64,000 bases of DNA from Polytrichum commune (lineage: Eukaryota; Streptophyta; Polytrichopsida; Polytrichales; Polytrichaceae): contig OX485809.1 in NCBI GenBank assembly GCA_950295325.1, forward strand, positions 41,199,081 to 41,263,080, written 5' to 3'. A program made the translations under genes and the position numbers. The notes under the pieces were generated by a model. The model ran no database searches. It saw only the letters and a program-made list of their open reading frames with translations, and was not told where the DNA came from. Below, one piece after another: positions 37,309 to 49,620 of the stretch. How positions within the stretch are numbered: position 1 is the first letter of the stretch; the number at the start of each line of letters is the position of its first letter.

Positions 37309-37675
37309 GGGCCTTGGCTTGGTGGTTAGGCTCATGGCCCCCAATGAGGAGGTTGTGGGTTCTATTCCCCATGCCGGCGTGGTGCTCACCACCTTAGTCC
37401 ACCCAACTATGGTGGGGGGTCCTTGGACCTTGTTGTATGGGTACCTCAAAGCCCTTTTGGGGGATACCATGTCCGGTATCTTCAAGGCACTAGTGGCTAG
37501 CTAGGAACTAGTATAGTGTGTCACTATAGTGTCCATCCTCGAAAGGGGAGAGTAGTATTGTCCCAGTGTCCCCTTGTCCAGTGGCCATCGGGTTCATTGG
37601 CATTACGAACGGACACTTTATTCACGCCGGTCCCTTGCTAAAAAGGGACCGGAGTTTCTCTTTCTCTTTCTTAGT
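37309..37675 (+). mobile_element. tRNA-derived SINE
   Basis: The head carries a box A-like TTGGCTTGGTGGTTAGG (37,313-37,329) and a box B-like GGGTTCTATTCCC (37,357-37,369) at tRNA spacing. This is the layout of plant SINE heads whose RNA polymerase III promoter is internal. A tRNA-unrelated body follows and the stretch ends near a pyrimidine-rich tail (TTTCTCTTTCTCTTTCTT). No second copy was found in the window, and target duplications are not clear, so the right end is approximate. Confidence 0.6.
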
Positions 37676-40600
37676 TAGCCCAATTTATAAACCAATAGAT
37701 AAGGGGGTAGTCACATTAGCCTAGGTAGGGGCATGTGTGGTTGACAGGCGGTTGTATTTAAAGGCGATTACAGAGAATAGCGTTTTTCAACGCTTACATC
37801 TTTTTAACCAACTAAATCAATTACACAAGTGATGGAGGATGTCAAGGACCCTTGTCCTCAACCCATGACGGAGGTCAAGGTAAAGAGGACGAGGGGAATA
37901 TCCTTGAGGGTGTGCGTGGCCAAGGCTGCGGGTTGGACTCTTGAGACAGCCAACACTACCCCAAGCCAATAGGCTAATGTTAATAAAACACAATGATTCA
38001 AATCCACATGCACTCTCTTGAACATGAGGGTCACTTCGCATTTGTTTTTAAGTTCTAGGCAACACATGTGATCCTCAAAGCCATCACCCGGACTAGGACG
38101 CTTAAGGGTGGTGGGTTTGGCCTCACATCTACCATCGGCTGACACCTCTTGACGTCCTGAGGGGACTCGCAGAGGGGAGGCTAGGGTTGCAGCACCGGGA
38201 ATTGCATCCGCCGCCAAACCCGGGTTGCTGATCTCCGGATTCTCGCGGCAAGGAGCCACACTGTAACGGCGAGGGAGGCTGGTTCGACAATACTGGGGCG
38301 CTGACCGCAAGGCTAATACACATGGCAGAAGTCGATCCGATGGTGTCTCAACGCCCTCACGAGGATTGCGCATCCAAACCAACTGCGGCTCCGGCCAAAG
38401 TGTGTGGAGGCAACATCGCATGAGTTGCCTAGGTGCTTCCTAACCCACTTGAGCCAATTTACAATTGTTGTTGTGGAGGGAGATTTAGTTCAAGATATTG
38501 CTGGTGGAGTTTGATGTTAGAATAGGATCAGTGCCGAGTGGGTGCAAGTAGAGAGTGCTTATGGCTCCGACTTGTGGGGATGCCGCGAGCTCTGCCTCAC
38601 ACCTAGCAACATAAGGCTGGTGGGCGGCAAGTCTCTTCGTTGGAGGTAGAAATGAATTAAAATGAGGGCTGAAGGTCGCATATCTCCATTAGATGCCTTG
38701 CGGGGAGTGACGGGTGGTTGTTCGCATGCTGTTGAGAATTAATGGGGAGAGTGTTGAAGGGCGGAGTGGGTTTATGAATGCGTGAATCACTAACAGGAAG
38801 AGAGGGAAGGTGAAAGAGGTAGAATTTATGCACAGTGGGAGGAAGAGTGGTTCCACATTGGTTGGCGAAAGAAAATGGTTGACAACGTGTATCCCGGCAA
38901 CACGATGACCAACCCTTAACGGTGTAGAGTAGCGCAGGGGGATGCGGCAGGCGTCAAAAACGTCGATCACTTGCTGCGCAAGGGCCTCGGACAATTCGAT
39001 GGCGAATGAATGAAGGGGGAGCATGACTGGTGGAAGCAAGGCCTAACCTATAGGGCTCGGGGGGGGGGGGGGGGCAGTGTGTTAAAAAGTTAAGGATATA
39101 GGTGCGAACAACCACTATTTTATAGGGGCGTATTACTTTCAATTCTATTCTTTTTTTCACATGCTATCATTATGTAAATTTCTACTTTGGGTAAATAGAA
39201 AAATGGCTTGCATTACTTATAATTCCAAATTACCTATTATTCCATACCCTATAGTACTTTAAAGATGTCTAGTGCCATTTTTGATACCCTATATTACTCT
39301 TAAGTCCATTTATAATTTTTAGCCCCCATGTTTTTAAAATACCCTATCATTTGTTCGCACGTATATTGCTACTCCAACCAATGACTACCCCCCCCCCCCC
39401 CCGAGTTGTAGGGACGGGGCTCAAGGCGAGCTCTTCAAGGCATGAATGGAAGCCGACCAAGGGCACTAGGCAACGGAGAGGGTAAATGCAAGGTAGCGAT
39501 TTCAGGCTTCCTCACTAGGCAATGGCAGCATAGAGGCAATGGAATGGATGAGAGAATGCTGGGGTGGGAGGACAGGTCGCAGGCTACACACCGAATGAGG
39601 TAGCATGGATATGGTTCATGCAGGGGGGGATAGGTAGTTAGCCTTAGTAAGGAAGGTGAAGTAGTTAGGTCTGGTGTTCTTGGACATTGTAATAAACACA
39701 AGTGTTTGTGAACATTTGAGTGTGTAATAAAAAATGGTGTTATACACACCACTTCTCCCAATTCCTTGATTATGCTTGCACATGTGAATGGTATGCTTGA
39801 ATGTAGCACATGATCCCCAACCCGGACTAGGACGCAATTGAAGGGTGGGGGTGATTGTGGCTCACACTAACCCGTTTTTATAAAGATGTTCATGGACTAT
39901 AGCCTAAAGCTTTTCAAGGTTACAAGTCCTTAGTGTAAATCCAAATCCCCCCCTCCCACATTTTGCAAGCACTATTATTAAGAGTTTTCCCAAAGAATTT
40001 CCCCTCAATCACGGCTAACATAATCCATACTTGTAATGCGAGGTTTTGGCATGTAGATTTTCATTCACTACAAATGTAATGTAGCCTAAAACTGCTCATG
40101 TAAACCTAAAACTTGAACCAATGACACTCTCAACCAATGAGAATACAATGATTGTCATGAGCCAGAGAATTCTATCATGCGAGTGGAGAGAAGGGAAAAC
40201 ATCATGGAAATACATCATAACACCATCATAAGGGTGACATTTACGAAGTCCAAAACATAAAGAACAACAAAAGTGGATTGTACATATAAATCGGGTAGTA
40301 GATTTAAATTGTTGAAGTTTTTGGAAATCAAAAATCAAAAATCAAAAATCAAATCATGAATACAAACTTAAATATTGTCAAACTTAGATGGACTGAGTTC
40401 AAAATAAGCACATACTCTAGTATCGTAATATCTACGAGGTGAAGGTGAAATTGAAGATGAAGTAGATGAAACATTAGCATAAGCTTCAGCTAAAGCCTCA
40501 ACATACACATGGAGGCTATGAGGACTAAAAGAGGGGCTTCTCAATAATCCACGGTGCCAATAAAAGGACGAGGTTTGTATTGGCGATGGATTCATCCAAC

Positions 40601-40710
40601 TGCAAACAACAAACCATGTATTAGAATATGTAATAACAAATTAAAATACAAAATCTAGAATTTGCAATTGAAGTTGTTGAGAAGAAAACAAGGAAAAAAA
40701 CTTACTCACA
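37676..40710. other. Noncoding stretch
   Basis: No supported gene. It holds a 16-base G run at 39,059-39,074 and a 15-base C run at 39,388-39,402. The 187-codon reverse frame at 37,858-38,421 lacks motifs and is not called. Confidence 0.5.
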
Positions 40711-43700
40711 TCAGTTAAGTAATGCGGCGTTTTCCATTGGAGTATCATCATCAAAGTCCATACCATCGCATGAGGTATCAGTTATAGGTGTTTGAAGAGG
40801 CTTTAGTACCTCATCAAAGAGTTCGGCATCACATTCTAATGCTAGAATATAACGATTGGATGAATGAGCCGCTCTAATAAAAAGAACATGGATGAAGCAC
40901 AATATTAATTAGGAAAATACGAACATTGAAGTATAAATTAAAAAACATATAAACTAATAATTGGATATTATAAAATACAATACTTGTAGAAGGTATCATG
41001 TCTGCCACAATACCACCTACAGGACTCAAACCATGAACAAATAACTTCATCAAAACTTCAAACTTCTCCTTAGCACCCCTCCATGGTTTGCCATTTCTTT
41101 GTCTACATAATTGAATTTCCGTCATAATAGAGTTGAAGAGAACGTCATTTGTGGCTAAATTGACCTCTGAAATTGAAGGATACATGTTGATCAGAAGTTC
41201 TTAAGGTTGCCTCGCAACGGGAAATGAGAATTATCGAACCAATAAAAAAGCCTTGAACTTCAAAGTGTGAAAGTCAAAATAAAAATAAAATTAAAAAATA
41301 CATACCATATAAAAAAAAATTCAAATGTGAAGCAATCCAAATGAAATGTCATAATTACTACTTACATTTTTGGACGGATTCATAGGATTTTCCAAGTGCA
41401 AGCAATTAATGATAGTCCACTCATCCTTGATCTTGAACATGTAGTTCTTGAAGAATCCTGCCACCTCTCTCTTCATTACAAAACTGTCAGGATAAAACAA
41501 AAAGAATGTTATATCATCATGAAGATAAATAAGAGCAAACGTCATTAATATGTTGAGAAAACTTGGAATGTTGGCATTCCAAGGGGAAAATTTGAGATGG
41601 CGGATCCGAGAAACATGGAACCCGAAGACCATATGGGTAATCCGCAATAATGAGGTCCACAACATGTTTATTTTGCAGTTCGCCATCGGAAAAAAATTGT
41701 CTACCTTTACCAACCTACAAAGATAAAATACAAATATTACAATTTATGAATGAATATGACAATTCAAAGAAAAAAATGAAATACGTGATGAAATATGATT
41801 GAAACTTTATAAAACATGAAATAAATTAAAAATTGTAAAATAAAATGAACTCACCTTTGATAGAATAACCACAATGTTGTCATATGGTGCACGAAATATA
41901 CATGTTTGTTTTTTATCCTCAATAATCCTCACAAAAAAATCATTCAAGATTAAATCCGAAGATGTATAATTTACAGGTAAAGGAGACAACATATCCATTA
42001 TAACTCTAAGCTTGGGAGGCATATGGAAGGTAGGAGAAGGGGTTGTATTCTGCCGCTTTCAAGTATGGAACATTGCCTTTAGATTTGAAGAAGAAGGTTT
42101 AGTAACTACAAGGTTGTTGAGACTGCTTTGAATTGAAGCATCGTCATCGCTATCATGAATTAGGAGAATTGGTCTTTTAGGCTTAGACTTTTTTTTGGCA
42201 TTTTGGCTACATCCTCATCTATTATGGAGGAAGCAATTTTAATTGCATCCTTCAAGGCGGGTTGAATAGAATCTCGAAGGGCAATATAAAAAATGGGAGG
42301 TGTTTTAAGAATACAATCCAAATACCACCCACATTTTTCAAAATGCATAGGATCCCAAGATTTCATGATCCCTTTTGTGAACATGCATTCTTCACCTTCG
42401 ATATCCAAATAGTTAGCAAAAAAAGTGAGAGATTTATAAATGGCTTTAGCAAGAAATAAGACATATTTGAAGTACCTATAAAACATCCTTCGCATGGGCG
42501 GATTGAAATTAAATTGTTTGTCAATGTTATGGTTTTACCGTTTTTGTGAACTCCCTTATCTACACCGAATTCACGAAAAAATGGAGTATCCTACAATGAT
42601 ATGCGCATTGTCTCCACATAAAAAAAAATAATGGACAAAAGATCCATACCATCTGGAAAATAATAGATGGACACATGCATATCAGCCACAGTAGCCTCAA
42701 AGAGCTTCTCGGTCTCAATAGCCAACTACCAAATATAAAATAAACATTAGAAGAATTCAATGATTGAAAAAATATAAAAAAATATAAAAAACATAGATAA
42801 AAATTTAATGAACCAGAAATAATAGAAGGAAAAAAATTTCACATGAGCCCACCAAGTAGTTTTATGAAACCACTTAGGAAACTCTATACTATTGGATTTT
42901 GGTTTCGGAAACTTGAGAGCCTCACAAAGAACAAGTGAACTATTCTACCTCTCAGGCCACTTAATCTTCATAAAAATGTCCATTGCCGAAGTTGCTAACA
43001 TCCAAAGTTTTTCTTGAGTCATGTCAAGATTCTCATCGTGAGTTTCATAATGGGACTTGACCTGCTCTAAAGACATAAGAATTTGTCTAGGATCTGCAAT
43101 GGGAAGTTGGTTCTTCAGTTCCGAATGGAAAGTCAATCTCACCCTCTTAACAACTTAAAAAACCCATTTATCAATTGCACTTGAACTCCAATGTGCATGA
43201 TCAAGGTATTTTTTATAAAATTTCTTTTGAACAGTAGCAGCAGTATCTTCCAACTTATGCTGCACCAAGGAAAAAACACATAAGAATATGATAAATCACA
43301 CATAATAAAAATAAGATGCAATAAAAAAATGCGTGAGAAATTAATACTTTAGAAAAAATAACCTGGTATAGAAATCCATTAAGAGCCTCAACAGTAAAAG
43401 TGAACCAAATTCTATGTTTGGATTTTTGTTTGGCATCAGCAACAGTAAGATCTTCTTTGCAAAATAATTTTTTTAAAATATGAAAGTGGTTGTCCAACAA
43501 TGCTTTGAATGCGGAAAAACTTCTAAACAAGATTTATAGAAACATGGAATTTTTGGTTACTCCTGAAAAAATAAAACAACCAATGATAAACCAAGAAAAT
43601 ATATATATATATTAAAAAAACTTAAAAAAAACTAAATAAAAAAAGAAGAATGAAGGAATTACCAATTGATTTCATATAAAGCTGCCAACATGGTTGCATT

Positions 43701-44168
43701 ATCTTCCTTGACGTCCAAAATAATAATTTCAACAACATAATGCCAAACAAGATCATGTGTACGATCTCGATTAATAATGGGCAACCATGCTTGCTAATGG
43801 TGGTTTCCGTCCCACACCATGAACATTTTGCCAAAAAAAACTTTGAGGTCCTCATCAGTTTGCAATATTTTTTGAAAGGCATCATTTGTCCGCACCCAGT
43901 TCTCACTCCTTGATTCAATGATACTATCAATAACATTTATTGTTTTCTCCTCATTGTTTTTCAAGGCCACGTAAAAAACCCCATTGCCCTCCATATAACC
44001 ACAAGCAACAAAATATGCAGTCAAGTTCATAATGTCATTTTTCAAAAATGACCTAACAACAAGCAATACAACCATTCGAGATAGTGGAATGTTGAATTTT
44101 ATTGATAGTTTTATTCTTAAAAGATGCATGCAATTGCAACTCCAATTAATCTTCAGAAAGAAGTACAA
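40711..44168 (-). pseudogene. Decayed ParB-like/N4-N6 DNA methyltransferase fusion
   Basis: Remnant exons run right to left with plausible GT-AG joins. At 44,168-43,670 the frame reads KMFMVWDGNH, a TAG at 43,794-43,796, then QAWLPIINRDR; the V-x-DGNHR-like motif resembles the ParB/Srx fold. Exons at 43,530-42,850 (stops near 43,160 and 42,945) and 42,725-42,165 follow without recognised motifs. At 41,675-41,390 comes VVDLIIADYPYGL, a degraded DPPY catalytic motif (encoded by 41,631-41,642), then a frameshift and DDITFFLFYPDSFVMKREV. At 41,080-40,985 comes GGIVADMIPST, the weakened SAM-binding loop, then NRYILALECDAELFDEVLKPL and a stop at 40,711. DPPY before the SAM loop is the beta-class order of amino-DNA methyltransferases. 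Family members transfer methyl from SAM to DNA amines. This copy is dead. Methyltransferase call fairly firm; ParB call moderate. Confidence 0.65.
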
Positions 44169-46017
44169 CTTCCATATCTAAAGCACAAAAAATATCACCT
44201 ATATGAAAGACAAAAACAAATTAATAAGAATATATACATATGAAAGAAATCACATATGCAAACTAAAATAAAATACAAAATATGAAAAATACAAATTTAA
44301 AAAAAAATGAGAGTATACATAAGGAAAAAACCACATATGCATAAGAATTCAAAACCCTTGTTGAAGGACCAAGAATTGTGAAAATAGGTGTATACATGAA
44401 AAAATAAATACATATACCATAAAATTTGAGATGCAACCAAGGGTGGCCGTTAACTGCTACACTTTTAGATGGAACGGTCATAATAAACATATGTATATAT
44501 GTAATTTTATTTCAAAAAAATTATGTTGTTAAATGAAGACAGAAATCCAAGAAGGGGTGGTCGTTAACGGCTGCCCTAAACTAGAACACATAAGTTGGCA
44601 TTATAGAAAAGTTGGCCGTTAACGACTACCCATTTGGAAGAGAAATGCACCTTGATTTGAATCGCTTTCCGGAGTTGCAGCTTCTTGGTCGCTCTTGTTT
44701 GTTGTATCTATGTGCCCACGTCGCCGCCTGGAACCCGTAGCAATATCTGCTTCCTCCATGTTGTTCGCTTTTGCTTCTTGTGTATGTTGTTGCCGCCGCA
44801 CTTGGAAAGAGGATGTCTGAAGACAATATTAAGATTACAGCCTCAAGAAATTATTGTAAGTCGGACTCCAAAAAAAATTGGTAGATTTCACTCCATAGAA
44901 TCTTTGCTATAACTTTCTCAAATCTTCTAATTTATTTCCAAAAACAATCAAGTGAATATATTATATTCTTTCTATTCATTCCAAATTTTTTCAGAATTGT
45001 TGGAGATTATGTCAATTTTACATAAATCGTAAAAGTCTACTAAAATTAATATGGTTAGATTTTCTGCATAAAATCTTCAATTTTTGACGATATTTGAAGA
45101 TTCTAAGATACTCTAATTATCTTTTTGGCTCTAAAACATGAAAAACATAATCATTTTGTTCATGTTATATACCGTTGGAATTGTATTCTCGGCATGTACA
45201 ATATAGTATACATTAGATACCTCCAAATTTATTTTCATTTTAAAGTTATTTTCTTATCATTTCGTTCGTACAACCTACCTCCATCTCCGCCTCAAATGGT
45301 TGTTGTTGTTCTTCGTATTGTGTGGCTTGCTCTCCGTCAATGTCTTTTGTCATAATCTTCCTCCTCTTTATCGTCCTCATTGCATTCAGAGACGATATGT
45401 GGTTGAGCTTCACATGTAGGAGTTTGATGTTCGAAGACATCTTTCGTTATCATTTAGCATGCCACAATATCTTCGTACGTCGAATTTCTTATTGTACTTG
45501 ATAAGTCCACTCCTATCATTCAAGGAATACGTCTATTCATTCTAGCCCTTAACAATTGTCTCTTACTTGAAAAATAAAAACTATTTTTTTTCCTATTTTT
45601 TTTCCTACCCTCCACTGGAATGACCACTGCTAACATGAACAAATGACGTTCTTTTGCATCTAAACACATTCAGCTTCCCTAAGCACTACATTCTCCACCC
45701 TCAACAACATGCATTTCATGGATGTTAATCATGATTAGGCCTCTAAATCTATGAACTCCAAACGGAAGTCATGGTCTCAACATAGATAGGGAGGCTTCGT
45801 GGGAATGATGGACTTGCTACAAATTTTGGTTCTTCAAAAAAAGGTCGCCAACGTCACATTGCTAGTACATGACAACATAGATGTGTTAATATCCATAATA
45901 ATCCAACTAAATATATATACAATATAATGCAAGTAAAAATTATACAATCAACCATACGAACAAGATAAAAAAACAAAACTTATTCACAAAATAGATTGAT
46001 TTCCTAGCGATTAACAA
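44169..46017. other. Region between the two methyltransferase relics
   Basis: Reverse frames at 44,801-44,619 (charged, glutamine- and serine-rich) and 45,440-45,250 (ending in GAG before a GTAGGT donor-like site) could be upstream exons of the 40,711-44,168 relic, but this is not demonstrated. Three short related motifs of the form GG(C/T)CGTTAAC occur near 44,446, 44,559 and 44,616. Confidence 0.35.
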
Positions 46018-46345
46018 TTGGAAAATCATCCGAGTCTTCAAAATTGATATCTTTGCCAATAGGTAAAGGAGATTGTAAAATCAAAGGCTTCAAGATGGAA
46101 TCAGAAACATCTTTATCACCTTCCTATGCCAAGAGGTAACGCTTCAAAGAAATAATAAATGATTATCAAAATATCAATAAATGATAACATGTTAGTTTGT
46201 GAAGAATACATAACAAAATGATTTCAAAGCAAAAACAAATTGTTTTATACATGTGCTAGCAGTGACGTCTTCAACAATGCCTTCGGATTTTGAAAAAACA
46301 TCAATCAAACATTGGAAGAACAATGGATGTTTTTCTCGCGTGCCG
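46018..46345 (-). pseudogene. Second ParB/methyltransferase-family relic, C-terminal end
   Basis: On the reverse strand, 46,340-46,256 reads REKHPLFFQCLIDVFSKSEG then IVEDVTAST and a GTATAA donor-like site. At 46,148-46,018 it reads KRYLLA, a TAG, EGDKDVSDSILKPL, then an acidic tail ending FPIVNR and a stop. These match, in order, the 41,080-40,711 part of the first relic (GGIVADMIPST; RYILALECDAELFDEVLKPL; acidic tail). The stop replaces a residue that is leucine in the first copy. The catalytic DPPY exon is not seen. The family's SAM loop therefore looks like D-x-TAST rather than the usual F-x-G-x-G. Confidence 0.65.
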
Positions 46346-46515
46346 CCAATACCCCCAAGCCCTCATACGTGTTTCCACTTTCATATCCGAGGGGGTATTG
46401 GTAGTGCCGCCAATACCCCTGAGACCTACTATCAATAGTATGAATGCAAACAACTTAGAATTTTGTTAATAAAGAACTATGCAAGATTAGATTGACATGC
46501 ATATGTGACATGGCC

Positions 46516-47049
46516 TATGACTGTAATTGAGATAACTGTGATTACATTGGCCAAGACCAAGTAAAAGACTATTGTCGAACAATGTAACTAAAATTATATT
46601 TAATTAAAGAGCATTGAATGACTGCACGGAGATTTCAAATTACACTAAAAATGATTAATTAATACAAAACCATTGACTACTCCAAAGTGCCCTTGGCTTT
46701 GGTAAAGAGACAAAAATGGGTTACTCGTGCAAGATAATTAACTATGGTTGTGCCTATGATTGTGCACCGCATTTGGTCTAATTAAAATGAACTCACTGCC
46801 AGACTATTGTTTGGGTAATTAGAGTGAGGTGAGTGACCGTCACAATTGCGTGTATTGGCATGGAGAGATTTCTAAATTTCTATCCCCCATTCTTTAACCA
46901 ATTGTCAATCTAAATCTAAACTAAAGTGAAATAACCTTATGTTTTCCCTAATAAACCTTATATGAGACACCTTGATGATACACCAATCACCTTTTAAGTC
47001 TTCCCTGAGTGTTTTCATGGGTTTGTTTGTAACCAAAATCTAAACTCCA
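46516..47049 (-). repeat. Inverted repeat arm, left
   Basis: The reverse complement begins TGGAGTTTAGATTTTGGTTA, then ACAAACAAACCC, and aligns with 49,071-49,620. Shared landmarks include GGAAGACTTAAAAGGTGATT, CAATAGTCTGGCAGTGAGTT, CATTTTAATT, GTAACCCATTTTTGTCTCTT and TTTACC. The TG start could be an LTR boundary. Confidence 0.8.
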
Positions 47050-47571
47050 GTAATTATCACACAGGAAGCTATTTGTAAATACAATGAGAAACATCCTTTG
47101 GAGTTATCCTTTGAAACATGCAAACTGGGTAAGTTGTTTTGGAAGCAACATAACTGCAAGAGAAAAGGCTATGGATCATGTAGAAGATTATAGTTATATA
47201 AACTACTTGTTATGGATAATCCCAACAACAAATATGTATTATGTGAAGATGTAATAATGTTCTTAGTTGAGTTTCCGTAAGTATCTTCGTGCATATGGTT
47301 GATTCTCACATATGCTTGATCCTCATAATTCAATTTCATATATTTCATATCAATGAACATTTTTGTGTTATGACTAAGTCTGAGATGACATTGAAGAAGT
47401 TGCAAATCATTGGAACCACCCCAATAAAAGATAAATTTAAGGCTTGATGGTTAGTATGGTAAAATTCAAGGGCCATGTCTCAGGAATCGCTCCATTTTCA
47501 GGTCGGTGATAGGAAAGAGACCAAACTTGCAAATTGGATAGTTCATGGGTTGATATGGGCATATGTTCTAT

Positions 47572-47720
47572 TGTAGTTAGTTTTTTGGCATGACTTAAAA
47601 CAACAAACCCAGGGAACTAAGTCTCAAGGAAGACTGAGATAGTGTCTATAAGGGTTAATGTCACATTGGATTAGGACTCTAATAACAACCTAGGTCTTTT
47701 ACTCCTTTATTTCCTTTTCC
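47572..47720 (+). repeat. Partial third copy of the arm terminus
   Basis: TGTAGTTAGTTTTTTGGCAT, then AACAAACCCAGGGAA and GGAAGACTGAGA, match the start of the right arm at 49,071 and then decay. Confidence 0.5.
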
Positions 47721-47789
47721 TCACGTTTAACTTCCACTCTTACAGTTCATTGGTGCTTTGAGTCGTGCGTGGGTCTGTCCTGTCTGACT

Positions 47790-47960
47790 ACTAAAATTTG
47801 AAGACGTAGTTCAATCTCTTGTGAACGTGACTTTGTAGGGTGTTTGTTCTTTGATCTTCATTGAATCACACACCAAACAAATATAGGAATCCGATTAAGA
47901 AAATAAACTTAATGACACATGCATACGTTAAGCTCTCTCAACAACACATCTTCTTTAAAT
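47790..47960 (+). repeat. Dispersed repeat family F, copy 2
   Basis: AAATTTGAAGACGTAGT, GTGTTTGTTCTTTGATC, CACACACCAAACAAATATAGG and GATTAAGAAAATAAAC match copies 3 and 4. Confidence 0.6.
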
Positions 47961-49070
47961 CTTCACTAAACACTCATCATAATTTCAATCTTTTGATTAA
48001 GGGCCAAAGCATGGTAAAGTGAACAAGATAGGTTGTATGCCCTTCCACTGTGATACAATTTTCATATATAGTAAGGGAAGCATGCTCCATTCTATACAAA
48101 AATATCATTTCGAGACCATGGATTGAATCAAACATAGTACAAAGTTTGTGCTTCATTAGTGTTATGGAGATACACATGAAGTAGATCCTAAACTGGGTGG
48201 TGCATTTGAGCTAAAACCTACTTCATTTCAAATTTTATTATGATTTGTGTGTATAGTTTAAGTATTTGGCAAGATCATATAGTATGTTAGTGCGCCACAA
48301 ATTTTGAAGCAAAATACATTTTCTTAAGATCTACTTCACCCCCATTTTCCCAAAACCAACAACCATAAAAGTAGATTCTACAAACTTTAGAATCTACTTT
48401 TATGGATGTAAATCATGTAGGTTGTAAATATATTAATGACAACATCATAACCCTCCTTATTAATGACATTGATATGAATCATTATTTTGTGTTGAGTTAT
48501 ACTAGAAATTGTGGCTACTTGCGCCTCTAGATTGATAGGGTACAACTTTTGTTCACTTTAGCATGCTTTCTAGTTGTGGGTAAGCTTTAAGGTGTAAACC
48601 TTGAGGAGGCATCTAAAGAGCTCAATTCCACATTCTAAGCTCATGGAGTGAAGTAGAAAACATCAACAATGAAATAGCAAATAGTTGATCTTTGAATAGT
48701 CACTAAGCTCATATGACTAAGAGTTAAGAAACAACATTGTGTCTCTATGGGAAGACATTACAAAGCTTTTATAAGGTGGAGTCTTTGTTTATGGAAATCA
48801 AGTAATAATTGGAGTATGTATCATCACTTGAAGTAACTAGGATGTTTTGTGAATGTAAGCTTGGGTGATGCGCACATGCTCACTTCAGTCTCTAAACATC
48901 TAAGAAGTCCAATGTGGGCCTCTCTATGCACAAAAAATTACATTTAAATTGTTATTCAAATGTATCAAAAGTAACCCTACCTAAATTTACGCATTCTTCT
49001 AGTGCATTTTTTAATTGGTTGAGCACTTAATGTTGTTGGATATTTGGGTTAATACATGCATAATGGGTGT
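47961..49070. other. Interior between the inverted arms
   Basis: AT-rich sequence with no recognised coding motif. It includes the inverted match AAAGTAGATTCTACAAACTT / TAGAATCTACTTTTATGG near 48,366-48,405, which can form a short hairpin. Confidence 0.45.
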
Positions 49071-49620
49071 TGTAGTTAGCTTTTTAGTTACAAACAAAAC
49101 CCAGGGAAACAATCAGGGAAGACTTAAAAGGTGATTCATACAACATCTAGGTGTCTTAGATAAGAATTATTAAGGAAAACACAGGGTTAATTCACTTTAA
49201 TTAGGATAAGGACTGACAATTGGCTTATGGGTAAGGGGTAAAAACTTCTAAAAACCACTCCATGTCAGTACATGCAAATGTGACAGTCTCACACCTCACA
49301 CTAATTTCCCAAGCAATAGTCTGGCAGTGAGTTCATTTTAATTGGACCAAGCATAGGCACAGCCATAGTCAATGGTCTTGCAATAGTAACCCATTTTTGT
49401 CTCTTTACCGAAGTCAAGGGCCCTTCGGTGTAGTCCATAGTCTTTCATTTTTTAACTTCATTTTAATGTAACTGGAAAAGTCAGTGCAGTAATCCTTTCA
49501 GGATAACCAATCTTCTTTCATTAAATCCAAGTTTAATTATGCAGTCCGACAATTGTCTTTTACCTGGTAGCGGCCACGACAATCTCAATCTCTTTCCTCA
49601 AGGCAATGAGTCCAAAACCA
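49071..49620 (+). repeat. Inverted repeat arm, right
   Basis: It starts TGTAGTTAGCTTTTTAGTTA, then ACAAACAAAACCC, and aligns in opposite orientation with the arm at 46,516-47,049. Sequence beyond 49,620 is no longer shared with the left side. Confidence 0.8.

Noticed and set aside
37858-38421. 187-codon reverse open frame, the longest outside the ABI3-like gene
   Set aside because: No recognisable domain, overlaps other frames of similar length, and lies in GC-richer repeat-derived sequence.
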